Source: Dehalococcoidia bacterium (GTDB lineage: Bacteria > Chloroflexota > Dehalococcoidia > Tepidiformales > Tepidiformaceae). Taken from it: DNA of 32,297 nucleotides. Shown piece after piece: positions 1 through 6,988 of the stretch. The stretch covers positions 1 to 32,297 of the forward strand of contig JAJDUR010000058.1 of the NCBI GenBank assembly GCA_022826585.1. The letters run 5' to 3'. The first letter of the stretch is position 1; each line of letters starts with the position of its first letter. The notes beneath the pieces were generated by a model that searched no databases, was not told the DNA's origin, and saw only the letters and a program-made list of their open reading frames with translations. Made by a program: the position numbers and the translations under genes.

Positions 1-441
1 GGCGTCGTCGGAGGCGATGATGATGTCGCAGACCCAGGCGAGCATGAGGCCGCCGGCGATGGTCTTGCCCTGCACCTCGGCGATCATGGGCTTGGGCAGG
101 TTGCGCCAGCGGCGGCACATCTGGAGGTAGATCTCCTCCTCGCCCGCCATGGCGCCCTCCGCGCCCGGCAGGCCGAAGTTGCCCCACGTGCCCACCGGCT
201 TGAAGTCGTCGCGCGTGGCGCCGGTGCCCCCGCGCATGTCGTGGCCGGAGTTGAAGTGCGGCCCTTCGCCGCTGAGGATGATGACCTTCACCTGGTCGTC
301 CTGGTTGGCCGCGTCGAAGGCATCGTTCAGGTCGTAGGTCAGCTGCAGGTCCTGGGCGTTGCGCGCCTCCGGCCTGTTCATCCGCACCCGGACGATCTCG
401 GGTGTCAGGTTCTCGTACAGCACGGTCTTGAATTCGGGCAT
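1..441 (-). CDS. Enoyl-CoA hydratase/isomerase (crotonase) family protein, C-terminus cut by window edge
   Basis: The reading frame is open from an ATG at 441 to the window edge, giving 147 codons with no stop. It reads MPEFKTVLYENLTPEIVRVR, then a crotonase core. HFNSGHDMRGG (about residues 71-81) is the first oxyanion-hole region. KPMIAEVQGKTIAGGLMLAW with CDIII after it (about residues 117-141) is the second oxyanion-hole/CoA-binding region. The family hydrates or isomerises enoyl-CoA thioesters in beta-oxidation-like routes. The catalytic Glu region would lie just beyond the edge, so the exact reaction cannot be told. GGAGG sits 5-6 nt before the ATG, and a TATGAT hexamer at 472-467 could be its -10 box. 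The double-GNAT gene ends 55 nt upstream on the same strand. The fold assignment is secure and the substrate is unknown. Confidence 0.9.
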   Translation of the reverse strand, partial: MPEFKTVLYENLTPEIVRVRMNRPEARNAQDLQLTYDLNDAFDAANQDDQVKVIILSGEGPHFNSGHDMRGGTGATRDDFKPVGTWGNFGLPGAEGAMAGEEEIYLQMCRRWRNLPKPMIAEVQGKTIAGGLMLAWVCDIIIASDDA

Positions 442-466
442 GCGTACCTCCTCGTTCGTGCCGCGA

Positions 467-472
467 ATCATA
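467..472 (-). promoter_or_regulatory. Candidate -10 box (TATGAT) for the crotonase gene
   Basis: TATGAT on the minus strand matches 5 of 6 bases of the bacterial -10 consensus and lies 25 nt before the ATG at 441, with an AGGAGG Shine-Dalgarno in between. I see no -35 match at the usual spacing, so this is a candidate only. It overlaps one arm of the 471-499 inverted repeat. Confidence 0.4.
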
Positions 473-499
473 GGGGGCTCGCGCGCCTACCGCCCCCTA
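471..499. other. 8-bp inverted repeat over the GNAT stop codon
   Basis: TAGGGGGC (471-478) and GCCCCCTA (492-499) are exact inverted copies with a 13-nt loop. The hairpin covers the stop codon of the GNAT gene and precedes the crotonase promoter candidate. It has no T-rich tail, so it may be a weak or attenuating terminator, an mRNA end-protecting hairpin, or chance in GC-rich DNA. Confidence 0.4.
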
Positions 500-1528
500 C
501 CCGCCCCGCGCCCAGGCCACCCGCTCGTCGAGGTGGCGCTCCAGGCTGTACTCCACCGGCTCGAACCCGTTGGCGAACCAGAACGGTTCGCCGCTGTAGT
601 TCGCCGAGAGCACGTGCAGCGTGCAGCGCTCGTACCCCGCGCCCCGCGCCCACGCCATCCCGTGGTCGAGCAGCGCCCGCCCTACCCCTCCGTCCTGCGC
701 TTCCGGCTCCACGATCCCCATGAACAGGTAGATATTCCCCTCCAGGTTCATGTGCGGCGGCGTGAAGCCCTGCTTGAGAAAGCTCGTGAGGCCCACGGGT
801 TCGCCCTCCCGGTAGGCCACGAAGTGCGGATTCCCCGCGTCCTCCAGCAGCGCGCTGAAGAAGCCGCGCGCCATCGCGTCGTGCTCCGGCAGCACGGGCC
901 AGTACATGAACATGGGTGAGTCGAGGTGGTGGAAGCCCAGCGTGCGCGCCAGCTCCAGCAGCACCCCCACGTCCTCGCTCCCGCACGCGCGAATCTCGAC
1001 ACCTGCCGCGTCCGCCCCCGCCACCGGCCCCGTCCCCTCCCGCACGGCGACCGACACGTGCCGCCCGAAACCGAGGTTGAACCACGCCTCCTGCAGCCGC
1101 TCGTCCCCCGCGATGACGTTGACCGAGTGGTGGAAGTACCCGGCTGCCGCCCACCCGGCCGCCAGTTCGCGGTAGAGCAACCGGCAGACGGCGTTGGCGT
1201 CGTACCCTGCCGCGACCCCATGCCCCCGCGACCCGATGCTGACCGACCGTGGCGTCGAAAGCTGCCCCATGTAGCTGTCCGGAGGCGCCCCCGATGCGCG
1301 CTCCCCGATCGCGAAACCGGCGAGTGCGCTCCCATCGACCGCCACCGCGCCGTCCGTCCGTTCCTCTTCCAGCCGCTTCGCCAGCAGGGACCGTGCCTCC
1401 CCCGCATCCGACAGGGCCTCGGCGAGCACGGGGTGCCGCTCCCGGTCCTGCCGGTGCGCCTCCGCCAGCAACTCCGCCGCCCCATCGAGGTCGCCCCGCT
1501 CGAAAGCGCGGATTGCCACCCGTGCCAT
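497..1528 (-). CDS. Double GNAT-domain N-acetyltransferase family protein
   Basis: This 343-aa protein looks like two tandem GNAT folds. The C-terminal half holds the recognisable acetyl-CoA site, with the QDGGVGRALL loop followed by an AWARGAGYERCTLHV strand/helix and a final NGFEPVEYSLERHL. The N-terminal half (ARVAIRAFERGDLDGAAELL onwards) is more divergent and may be structural. The substrate cannot be inferred. I chose the ATG at 1528 because GGAGG lies about 6 nt before it. A GTG at 1549 would add seven residues (MAARRQA) with no better signal. The gene diverges from the SDR gene at 1595 across a 66-nt spacer that carries an inverted repeat. Its stop overlaps the 471-499 repeat. Confidence 0.75.
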   Translation of the reverse strand: MARVAIRAFERGDLDGAAELLAEAHRQDRERHPVLAEALSDAGEARSLLAKRLEEERTDGAVAVDGSALAGFAIGERASGAPPDSYMGQLSTPRSVSIGSRGHGVAAGYDANAVCRLLYRELAAGWAAAGYFHHSVNVIAGDERLQEAWFNLGFGRHVSVAVREGTGPVAGADAAGVEIRACGSEDVGVLLELARTLGFHHLDSPMFMYWPVLPEHDAMARGFFSALLEDAGNPHFVAYREGEPVGLTSFLKQGFTPPHMNLEGNIYLFMGIVEPEAQDGGVGRALLDHGMAWARGAGYERCTLHVLSANYSGEPFWFANGFEPVEYSLERHLDERVAWARGG

Positions 1529-1548
1529 CGCCTGCCTCCGTGCCGCCA

Positions 1549-1579
1549 CGCGTAGCGGCCTGCTCCACTACCCTACGCG
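1549..1579. promoter_or_regulatory. Inverted repeat in the divergent GNAT/SDR spacer (possible operator)
   Basis: CGCGTAG (1549-1555) and CTACGCG (1573-1579) are exact inverted copies 17 nt apart, placed between two divergent genes (GNAT leftward from 1528, SDR rightward from 1595). The position suits a dimeric regulator site controlling both genes, but no regulator is encoded next to it and the arms are short. Speculative. Confidence 0.3.
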
Positions 1580-1594
1580 CTCAGGAGGTGCCTC

Positions 1595-2353
1595 ATGGAC
1601 CTGGGACTGGCGGGACGGAATGCGATCATCCTCGGCGCGAGCCGCGGCATCGGCCGCTTCACGGCAGAGGCGCTCCTCGACGAGGGAGCGAACATCGCCA
1701 TCTGCGGTCGCGACGCCGAACGGCTGGAGCAGACGCGGGGCGAGCTTGCCGCGCGCGCGGACGGGACCGTTCACGCAGCCACCGCCGACCTCGCCGACTC
1801 CGACTCCACCCGCGCCTTCGTCGCCGGCGCCGTCGAGGCCCTTGGCGGGCTCGACATCCTGATCCACAACGCCACCGGCCAGTCGGGCCAGGACGCCGAG
1901 GGCTGGCAGAGCACCTTCGATGTCGACGTCATGGCCGCCGTCCACGCGGTCGAGACCGCGCAGCCCGCTCTGGAGGAGAGCGACGCCGCCAGCGTCATCT
2001 TCATCGGTTCCACGGCCAGCAAGCAGTGGTTCGGGCGCTGGTCGTCCTACGGCCCCCTCAAGGGCGCCATGCGCGTCCTCGCCAACGAGCTCGGACAGGC
2101 GCTCGGCCGCAAGGGCATCCGCGTCAACGCCCTCTCCCCGGGGGCGACCCTCCTGCCGGGCGGCAACTGGGACCGTACCCGTCAGGAGAACCCCGACTTC
2201 TACAAGAGCGTCGAGCGCAGCATCCCCTTCGGGCGCCTCGGAAGCGGCGAGGAAGTGGCGCGCGCTATCACCTTCCTCGCGAGTCCCGCCGCGAGCTGGA
2301 TCAACGCCACCCACATCATCGTCGACGGCGGCCAGGGCAAGTTCGTCGACTAG
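1595..2353 (+). CDS. Short-chain dehydrogenase/reductase (SDR)
   Basis: This 252-aa protein is a classical-length SDR, an NAD(P)(H)-dependent oxidoreductase. The Rossmann motif GASRGIG is at residues 14-20. HNATG (91-95) is a variant of NNAG. The catalytic set is S139, Y152 and K156 with SYGPLKGAM spacing. GIRVNALSPGATLLPGG follows, and the C-terminal VDGGQGKFVD is typical of the FabG-like branch. R39 after the second strand (AICGRD) hints at NADP(H), which is an inference. The substrate is unknown. AGGAGGTG lies four bases before the ATG, a near-perfect ribosome site. The stop codon overlaps that of the convergent MFS gene through a shared CTAG (2350-2353). Confidence 0.92.
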   Translation: MDLGLAGRNAIILGASRGIGRFTAEALLDEGANIAICGRDAERLEQTRGELAARADGTVHAATADLADSDSTRAFVAGAVEALGGLDILIHNATGQSGQDAEGWQSTFDVDVMAAVHAVETAQPALEESDAASVIFIGSTASKQWFGRWSSYGPLKGAMRVLANELGQALGRKGIRVNALSPGATLLPGGNWDRTRQENPDFYKSVERSIPFGRLGSGEEVARAITFLASPAASWINATHIIVDGGQGKFVD

Positions 2354-3777
2354 CCCGGCCGTGGATCGAGCCGCGCGCGCAGCGTCGCAGCTGCCTCCCG
2401 GTCCCGGATCAGGAGCGCGAAGAGGATGCCCCCCGCGATGAACAGCGCCGTCACGACGAACCCGTCGGAGAAGGCGCTGACCGATGCCGCCACGTTGTCG
2501 GCCGGGCCCAGCGCACCACCGTGGTGGATGAGCCTGCTCGTCAGCACCGTCGCGATGATCGCCACGCCGAAGCTCTGCGCGACCTGCCGCGTGGCGTTGA
2601 AGAGCGCCGTCGCGCGACCCGTGTCGGCCATGCTGATGCCCGCGAAGGCGGCCGTCTGCAGCGGCACCAGCATCATGCTGAAGCCCACGCCGCGCATGAA
2701 CATCGTCCCCCGTACCCACCAGAGGTCCGTGCCCAGGTCCATCAGGATCAGCGGCACCGTCGTCGCGCTCGCCAGCAGCAACCCGATCGCGACCAGCCGT
2801 CGCGGCCCCACGATCGGGTAGATGCGCGCCAGGATCGGCGCCCCGATCATCACCCCGATCGCCTGCGGGAACGTGGCCAACCCCGATTCCAGCGGGCTCA
2901 GGCCGCGCTCCAGCTGCAGGATCAGCGGTAACAGGAACAGCGTCGCCGCGAAGCCCATGAACGCCACGCTCTGCGTCACATTGGCCAGCGCGAACATCCG
3001 GTCGAGGAAGAGCCGCACGTCGATGAGCGGCTCCTGCGTTCGCAGCTCCACCCAAACGAAGGCTGCCAGCAGCGCCACCCCGGCCCCGCCGAAGCCGAGC
3101 ACGGTCGTGTCGCCGAAGCCCCGCTCGCCAGCCTCCGCCAGCCCGTAGAGGAACAGCGCCAGTCCGCCCGAGGCCAGCATCAGCCCGGGGACGTCGATCC
3201 GTCCCGGGTTGTCCTCGCGCTGCTCCCGCAGGAACCAAAGCCCCAGCACGATCCCGAGCACGCCCACGGGGATGTTCACCAGGAAGATCCACGGCCACGA
3301 GAGGAAGTCCAGGATGAGCCCGCCGAGGACGGGACCGCTCGCCGGCGCGAACGTCGTCGGCACCACGAGGATGCCCGCCGCCTTCGAGCGTTCCTGCTGG
3401 GGGAAGGCGCGGAACACCATCGTCTGCGAGACCGGCATCAGGAAGCCGCCCCCTGCTCCCTGCACGGCCCGGAACAGGATCAGGCTCTCGATGTTCCAGG
3501 CCAGCGCGCACAGCAGCGACCCCGCCGTGAAGAACGCCAACGCGAGCAGGAAGATGCGCTTCGTTCCGAAGCGGTCCCCCGCCCAGCCGCTCACCGGGAT
3601 CGCCACCGCCACCGCCACCAGGTAGATCGTCACCACCCACTGCACGTCCCCCGCCGAGGCGTCCAGCTCCGAGGCCAGCACGGGCACGGCCACGTTCACG
3701 ATCGTCAGATCGAGCAGGTTCATGAACATCCCGAACACGCTGATGAGCGCGACGATGTACTTGTGCTCCAGCCGCAT
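2350..3777 (-). CDS. MFS transporter, DHA2 (EmrB/QacA-like) family, predicted 14 TM
   Basis: This 475-aa integral membrane protein starts without a cleavable signal. It shows DHA2 drug:H+ antiporter hallmarks: LDLTIVNVAVP in TM1 (motif D1), GWAGDRFGTKR in the TM2-3 loop (motif A), FRAVQGAGGGFLMP in TM4 (motif B region), and ASGPVLGGLI in TM5 (motif C, the antiporter signature). Its length and hydrophobic pattern fit about 14 membrane segments. The likely role is export of amphipathic compounds or metabolites using the proton gradient, with unknown substrate. It starts 11 nt after the stop of the CoxG-like gene, so the two are probably co-transcribed. It is convergent with the SDR gene and shares the CTAG stop overlap. 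Confidence 0.92.
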   Translation of the reverse strand: MRLEHKYIVALISVFGMFMNLLDLTIVNVAVPVLASELDASAGDVQWVVTIYLVAVAVAIPVSGWAGDRFGTKRIFLLALAFFTAGSLLCALAWNIESLILFRAVQGAGGGFLMPVSQTMVFRAFPQQERSKAAGILVVPTTFAPASGPVLGGLILDFLSWPWIFLVNIPVGVLGIVLGLWFLREQREDNPGRIDVPGLMLASGGLALFLYGLAEAGERGFGDTTVLGFGGAGVALLAAFVWVELRTQEPLIDVRLFLDRMFALANVTQSVAFMGFAATLFLLPLILQLERGLSPLESGLATFPQAIGVMIGAPILARIYPIVGPRRLVAIGLLLASATTVPLILMDLGTDLWWVRGTMFMRGVGFSMMLVPLQTAAFAGISMADTGRATALFNATRQVAQSFGVAIIATVLTSRLIHHGGALGPADNVAASVSAFSDGFVVTALFIAGGILFALLIRDREAAATLRARLDPRPG

Positions 3778-3788
3778 GCGCGCCGCCG

Positions 3789-4253
3789 CTACTCCGGTTG
3801 CTCGGCGGCGGGCTCATCCGCCAGGTTGCGGGCAAGCCCCTGCAGGAAGTCCCGGATCAGGATGCGGATCGACCCACCGATGAAGCGGCCTCCCAGCCGT
3901 GTCAGCGCCCCGTGTACCGTCAGGTCTCCCCGGTAGTGGAAGAGCACGCCCTCTTCGTCCTCTTGCACCCTGATCGTTCCCTGCGCCATCGCCGTCCCCT
4001 CCGCCGCCGCCCCCGAGAGCCGCAGGTGATACGACTGCCCCTCGACCACGTGGCTCACGCGCGCCAGCCCCCGGAACCGCCCCCAGAATCCCCGCACCTC
4101 CACGAACGCCACCAGCTCGTACGTGTCCTCGTCGATCCGTTCCAGTGACTCGAAGGCGGGCAGCGCTGCCCGCAGCGCGGCCGGATCGAACAGGGCCTGC
4201 CAGAGCGCCTCCTTCGCGACCTCGAAGCGGTGCTCGCCCTCGATCTCCACCAC
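3789..4253 (-). CDS. CoxG-like SRPBCC (START/Bet v1-like) family protein
   Basis: This is a 154-aa cytoplasmic protein. EGEHRFEVAKEALWQALFDPAALRAALP at the N-terminus, split here over the helix-grip entry, and the later THYHLRLSG-like strands (SYHLRLSGAAAEGTA) match the carbon monoxide dehydrogenase subunit G (CoxG)/SRPBCC family, as does the closing GGRFIGGSIRILIRDFLQGLARNL helix. These proteins bind hydrophobic ligands; CoxG homologues are known for membrane association or quinone-related roles next to molybdenum hydroxylases. No such hydroxylase is seen here. The gene instead precedes the MFS exporter by 11 nt. The start is uncertain: tandem GTG codons at 4253 and 4250, with no clear Shine-Dalgarno. 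Confidence 0.75.
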   Translation of the reverse strand: MVEIEGEHRFEVAKEALWQALFDPAALRAALPAFESLERIDEDTYELVAFVEVRGFWGRFRGLARVSHVVEGQSYHLRLSGAAAEGTAMAQGTIRVQEDEEGVLFHYRGDLTVHGALTRLGGRFIGGSIRILIRDFLQGLARNLADEPAAEQPE

Positions 4254-4308
4254 GACCAGCCCGCGCGAAGTGGCGCGTGCGGCACATGCTACCCCGCCTG
4301 CCGCTCGC

Positions 4309-4314
4309 TATGAT
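4309..4314 (+). promoter_or_regulatory. Candidate -10 box (TATGAT), leaderless start of the Ldh_2 gene
   Basis: TATGAT lies 9 nt before the ATG at 4324, so transcription would begin at or within a base or two of the start codon. No Shine-Dalgarno is present, which agrees with a leaderless mRNA. A good -35 match is not visible. Confidence 0.45.
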
Positions 4315-4323
4315 GCCCTTCCC

Positions 4324-5406
4324 ATGCTCGATCGCTTCCACGTTCCCGACGACATCGCCGTCCGCATCCCGCCCGCCCTCATGAAGGCGACGGTCATCAG
4401 CATCTTCGAGGCTCTCGGCTCCCCGCCCGACGACGCCGAACGCTGCGCCGAGACGCTCCTCTACGCCGATCGCCGCGGTATCGACACCCACGGCGTCAGC
4501 AACATGATGCGCGTGTACGTCGCGGGCATCCGCGGTGGCGCCATCAACCCCGCCCCGAAGTGGCGCATCGTGCGCGAGGCCGAAGCCACCGCCACCATCG
4601 ATAGCGACGAGGGCCTTGGCCTCACCGTCGGCCCCCAGGCCATGGACCTTGCCATCGAGAAGGCGCGCAGGTGCGGTATCGGCTCCGTGGCCGTCATGAA
4701 CGGGCGTCACTTCGGCGCCGCCGCCTTCCACGCCCACCGCGCCGTCCCCCACGACATGATCGGCGTCGCCACCACCGTGGGCGGGAAGCAGGTCGCTCCC
4801 ACCTTCGGCGCCGAGGCCCTCGTCGGCTTGAACCCCATCGGCGTGGCCGTGCCCGCCCGCGACGAAGCGCCCTTCGTCTTCGACGCCTCCATGAGCTCCG
4901 TCGCCGGCAACAAGATCCGCCTCGCCCGGCGCCTCGGGGCGAACGTTCTTCCCGCCTGGATCGCCGAAGCCGACGGCACCCCCATCATGGAGGAGCGCCC
5001 CGTGCCCGATGAGTTCATGATGCTGCCCGTCGGTGGCACTCGCGAGATCGGCTCCCACAAGGGCTACAGCCTCGCCGTCGTCGTCGACGTGCTCAGCGGC
5101 GTCCTCTCCGGCACCGGCCCCGGCTTTGCCACGCGCATGGGCAACGGCCACCACTTTCTCGCCTACCGCGTTGACGCCTTCACCGACCTCGACCAGTTCA
5201 AGGACGACATGGACCTCTACCTGCGCACCCTGCGTGAGAGCAAGACCGCGCCCGGCCAGGAACGTGTCTACTACGCGGGCCTGAACGCCTCCGAGAAGGA
5301 GGAGGAGCGGGCCGACCTGGGCATTCCCTACCACCCCGAGGTCATCGGCTGGTTCCACGAGGTGCTGGGCGAGCTGAACGTGCAGGACGACCTCCCCGCC
5401 GTCTGA
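4324..5406 (+). CDS. Ldh_2 family NAD(P)-dependent malate/L-lactate-type dehydrogenase
   Basis: This 360-aa protein is full length for the Ldh_2 (malate/L-sulfolactate/ureidoglycolate dehydrogenase) family, which oxidises 2-hydroxy acids without a classical Rossmann fold. Diagnostic blocks are DTHGVSNMMRVYV (residues 54-66, with the active-site His of the D-x-H-G motif), NGRHFGAAA (126-134), LNPIGVAVPA (169-178), FDASMSSVAGNK (186-197), and SHKGYSLAVVVDVLSGVLSG near residue 247. The exact hydroxy acid is not predictable. The frame is open upstream, but the ATG at 4324 gives the family N-terminus and sits 9 nt after a TATGAT box. It diverges from the CoxG-like/MFS pair and is followed 65 nt later by an SDR on the same strand. 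Confidence 0.92.
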   Translation: MLDRFHVPDDIAVRIPPALMKATVISIFEALGSPPDDAERCAETLLYADRRGIDTHGVSNMMRVYVAGIRGGAINPAPKWRIVREAEATATIDSDEGLGLTVGPQAMDLAIEKARRCGIGSVAVMNGRHFGAAAFHAHRAVPHDMIGVATTVGGKQVAPTFGAEALVGLNPIGVAVPARDEAPFVFDASMSSVAGNKIRLARRLGANVLPAWIAEADGTPIMEERPVPDEFMMLPVGGTREIGSHKGYSLAVVVDVLSGVLSGTGPGFATRMGNGHHFLAYRVDAFTDLDQFKDDMDLYLRTLRESKTAPGQERVYYAGLNASEKEEERADLGIPYHPEVIGWFHEVLGELNVQDDLPAV

Positions 5407-5431
5407 CCCGCCGCCGATCGTCCGCGGTCGC

Positions 5432-5437
5432 TAGAAT
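5432..5437 (+). promoter_or_regulatory. Candidate -10 box (TAGAAT) for the SDR at 5472
   Basis: TAGAAT matches 5 of 6 bases of the -10 consensus and would start transcription near 5444, leaving a leader of about 28 nt that contains the CGGAGG ribosome site. No convincing -35 is seen. Confidence 0.4.
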
Positions 5438-5471
5438 CCCCCGACACACACGCACCCACGGAGGCCAAACC

Positions 5472-6248
5472 ATGGAGATCTCGGGAAAAGTCGCGCTTGT
5501 TACCGGCGGCTCGTCGGGAATCGGCCGCGCCACGTCCATCGCCCTCGCACGCGAAGGCGCCTGCGTTGCCGTCGCCGACATCGACCGCGCCGGCGGCGAG
5601 GAGACCGTGCGCGCCGTCGCCGCTGAAGGCGGACAGGCCTGCTTCTTCCAGGCCGATGTCTCCACGCCCTCCGGCATCAAGTCGCTTTTCGCCTCCGTCG
5701 AGGCCGCCTGCGGCGGCATCGACATCGTGCACAACAACGCCGGCATCATGACCGGCGACACCCCCGGCTGGCCCGAGGTCGGCCTCGAGAAGATTCACCT
5801 CGTCGTCAGCGTCAACGCCGCCGGCGTCATGATGGGCACTGGCGCGGCCGTGCGCGCCCTGCGCAAGCGCGGTGGCGGCGCCATCGTCAACACCGCCTCC
5901 GTCGCCGCCCTCGGCCCCATGCCCTTCGACCCGATGTACGCCGCCACCAAGGCCGCCGTCGTCAATTTCACCGAGGCCTGCGCCATGCTCGCCGAAACCG
6001 AGAACATCCGCGTCAACGCCGTCCTGCCCGGCATGGTCGATACCCCCATCATCGGCAAGACGGGCGACGGTGAGACGCCCGCTGAGTGGCTGAAGCCCGC
6101 CATCGCGGCCACAACCATGCTCCAGCCGGAGGAGATCGCGGCCAAGGTGCTCGAACTCATCAAGGACGACTCGAAGGCGGGCGCGGCCGAGCTCGTCGTC
6201 CAGCCCGACACCCCCCGCGCCGCCGAGATCGCGGCGCAGGAGAGCTAG
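5472..6248 (+). CDS. Short-chain dehydrogenase/reductase (SDR)
   Basis: This is a 258-aa classical SDR. TGGSSGIG is at residues 11-18, D36 ends the second strand (VAVADIDRA, suggesting NAD(H) preference), and NNAG is at 88-91. The catalytic residues are S143, Y156 and K160 (YAATK), followed by IRVNAVLPGMVDTPI. The role is interconversion of an alcohol and a ketone on an unknown substrate. CGGAGG lies 8 nt before the ATG. It follows the Ldh_2 dehydrogenase on the same strand but appears to have its own -10 hexamer. The stop overlaps the convergent ADC-like gene through CTAG at 6245-6248, the same arrangement as at 2350-2353. Confidence 0.92.
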   Translation: MEISGKVALVTGGSSGIGRATSIALAREGACVAVADIDRAGGEETVRAVAAEGGQACFFQADVSTPSGIKSLFASVEAACGGIDIVHNNAGIMTGDTPGWPEVGLEKIHLVVSVNAAGVMMGTGAAVRALRKRGGGAIVNTASVAALGPMPFDPMYAATKAAVVNFTEACAMLAETENIRVNAVLPGMVDTPIIGKTGDGETPAEWLKPAIAATTMLQPEEIAAKVLELIKDDSKAGAAELVVQPDTPRAAEIAAQES

Positions 6249-6970
6249 CGCGCCGCTGCGGCCCTCGGGATGCGCGGGAACTCGATGCGCGCGTCCCCGA
6301 ACGTGGCGAACGCCGTCACGTTGAAGGCGGGGCGCACCTGCCGCCACACACCCGCCCCGCGAGGCATGGTGGCCTCCCAGTCGCGCGAGAGCGTGCCCTC
6401 CACTTCCGGGAGCGGGATGCGCACGCCGTAACGCAGCAGACCCGGCTCGCCGTCTTCCTCCCCCGGCACCAGCAGCGCGTCGAACTTGAGCATCGTCGCG
6501 TCGCAACGGCGCAGGTCGCCCATGCGGATGCGGCAGAGCTCGCCCTCCTCCGCCGAGATGACCGCGCTGATCCCGTCCTCGCTCACGTCCAGATCGATCG
6601 TCCCCGCCCGCCGCGAACCCCCGAAGCAGCGGCGGCTGCTCGCGAGCTGCTCGTCGCCCTGCACGATCGCGTCCAGCAGCACGTTCCGGATCTGGACACG
6701 GTCCCGCGCGCCCAGGAACAGCCCCGCCTCCCGGTACGGCCCTGCCGGCGAGTTCGGCGCATCGACGATGATGACCTTCGCGTAGGGCGGGACGGGCCGG
6801 ATCAGGCCCTCCGGCAGCAGGTCCAGCATCTGCGTCTTCGAGAGCTCGAAGGTCAGGCTCACGACGCGCGTGTCGGCCAGCTCCCAGCCGTCCTCACCCT
6901 CGCCTTCTCCCGGTGCGATGGGGAGCAGGTCCGGGATCGACGCGATGGTGCGCGTCCCGAAGTCAGGCAC
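6245..6970 (-). CDS. Acetoacetate decarboxylase-like (ADC superfamily) protein lacking the catalytic Lys pair
   Basis: The 241-aa protein resembles the ADC fold: LLPEGLIRPVPPYAKVIIVD, then GPYREAGLFLGARD (about residues 77-90), then RGAGVWRQVRPAFNVTAF near the end. In true acetoacetate decarboxylase a Lys-Lys pair (usually in a GFPKK-like segment) forms the Schiff base with the beta-keto acid. Here the aligned segment reads FGGSRRAGTI (116-125), with R120-R121 in place of the lysines, so Schiff-base decarboxylation is unlikely. It may act as a hydratase/aldolase-type variant or a binding protein. The start is a GTG, 18 nt after the stop of the DegV-like gene, as the last gene of the operon. 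The family call is moderate and was made by eye. Confidence 0.65.
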   Translation of the reverse strand: MPDFGTRTIASIPDLLPIAPGEGEGEDGWELADTRVVSLTFELSKTQMLDLLPEGLIRPVPPYAKVIIVDAPNSPAGPYREAGLFLGARDRVQIRNVLLDAIVQGDEQLASSRRCFGGSRRAGTIDLDVSEDGISAVISAEEGELCRIRMGDLRRCDATMLKFDALLVPGEEDGEPGLLRYGVRIPLPEVEGTLSRDWEATMPRGAGVWRQVRPAFNVTAFATFGDARIEFPRIPRAAAAR

Positions 6971-6988
6971 GGCGCCCCCGCTTCTGCC

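Noticed and set aside
1568-3835. 755-codon open frame on the minus strand over the SDR and MFS region
   Set aside because: Composition is Gly/Ala/Arg-rich without motifs; the MFS and SDR frames here carry all the family signatures.
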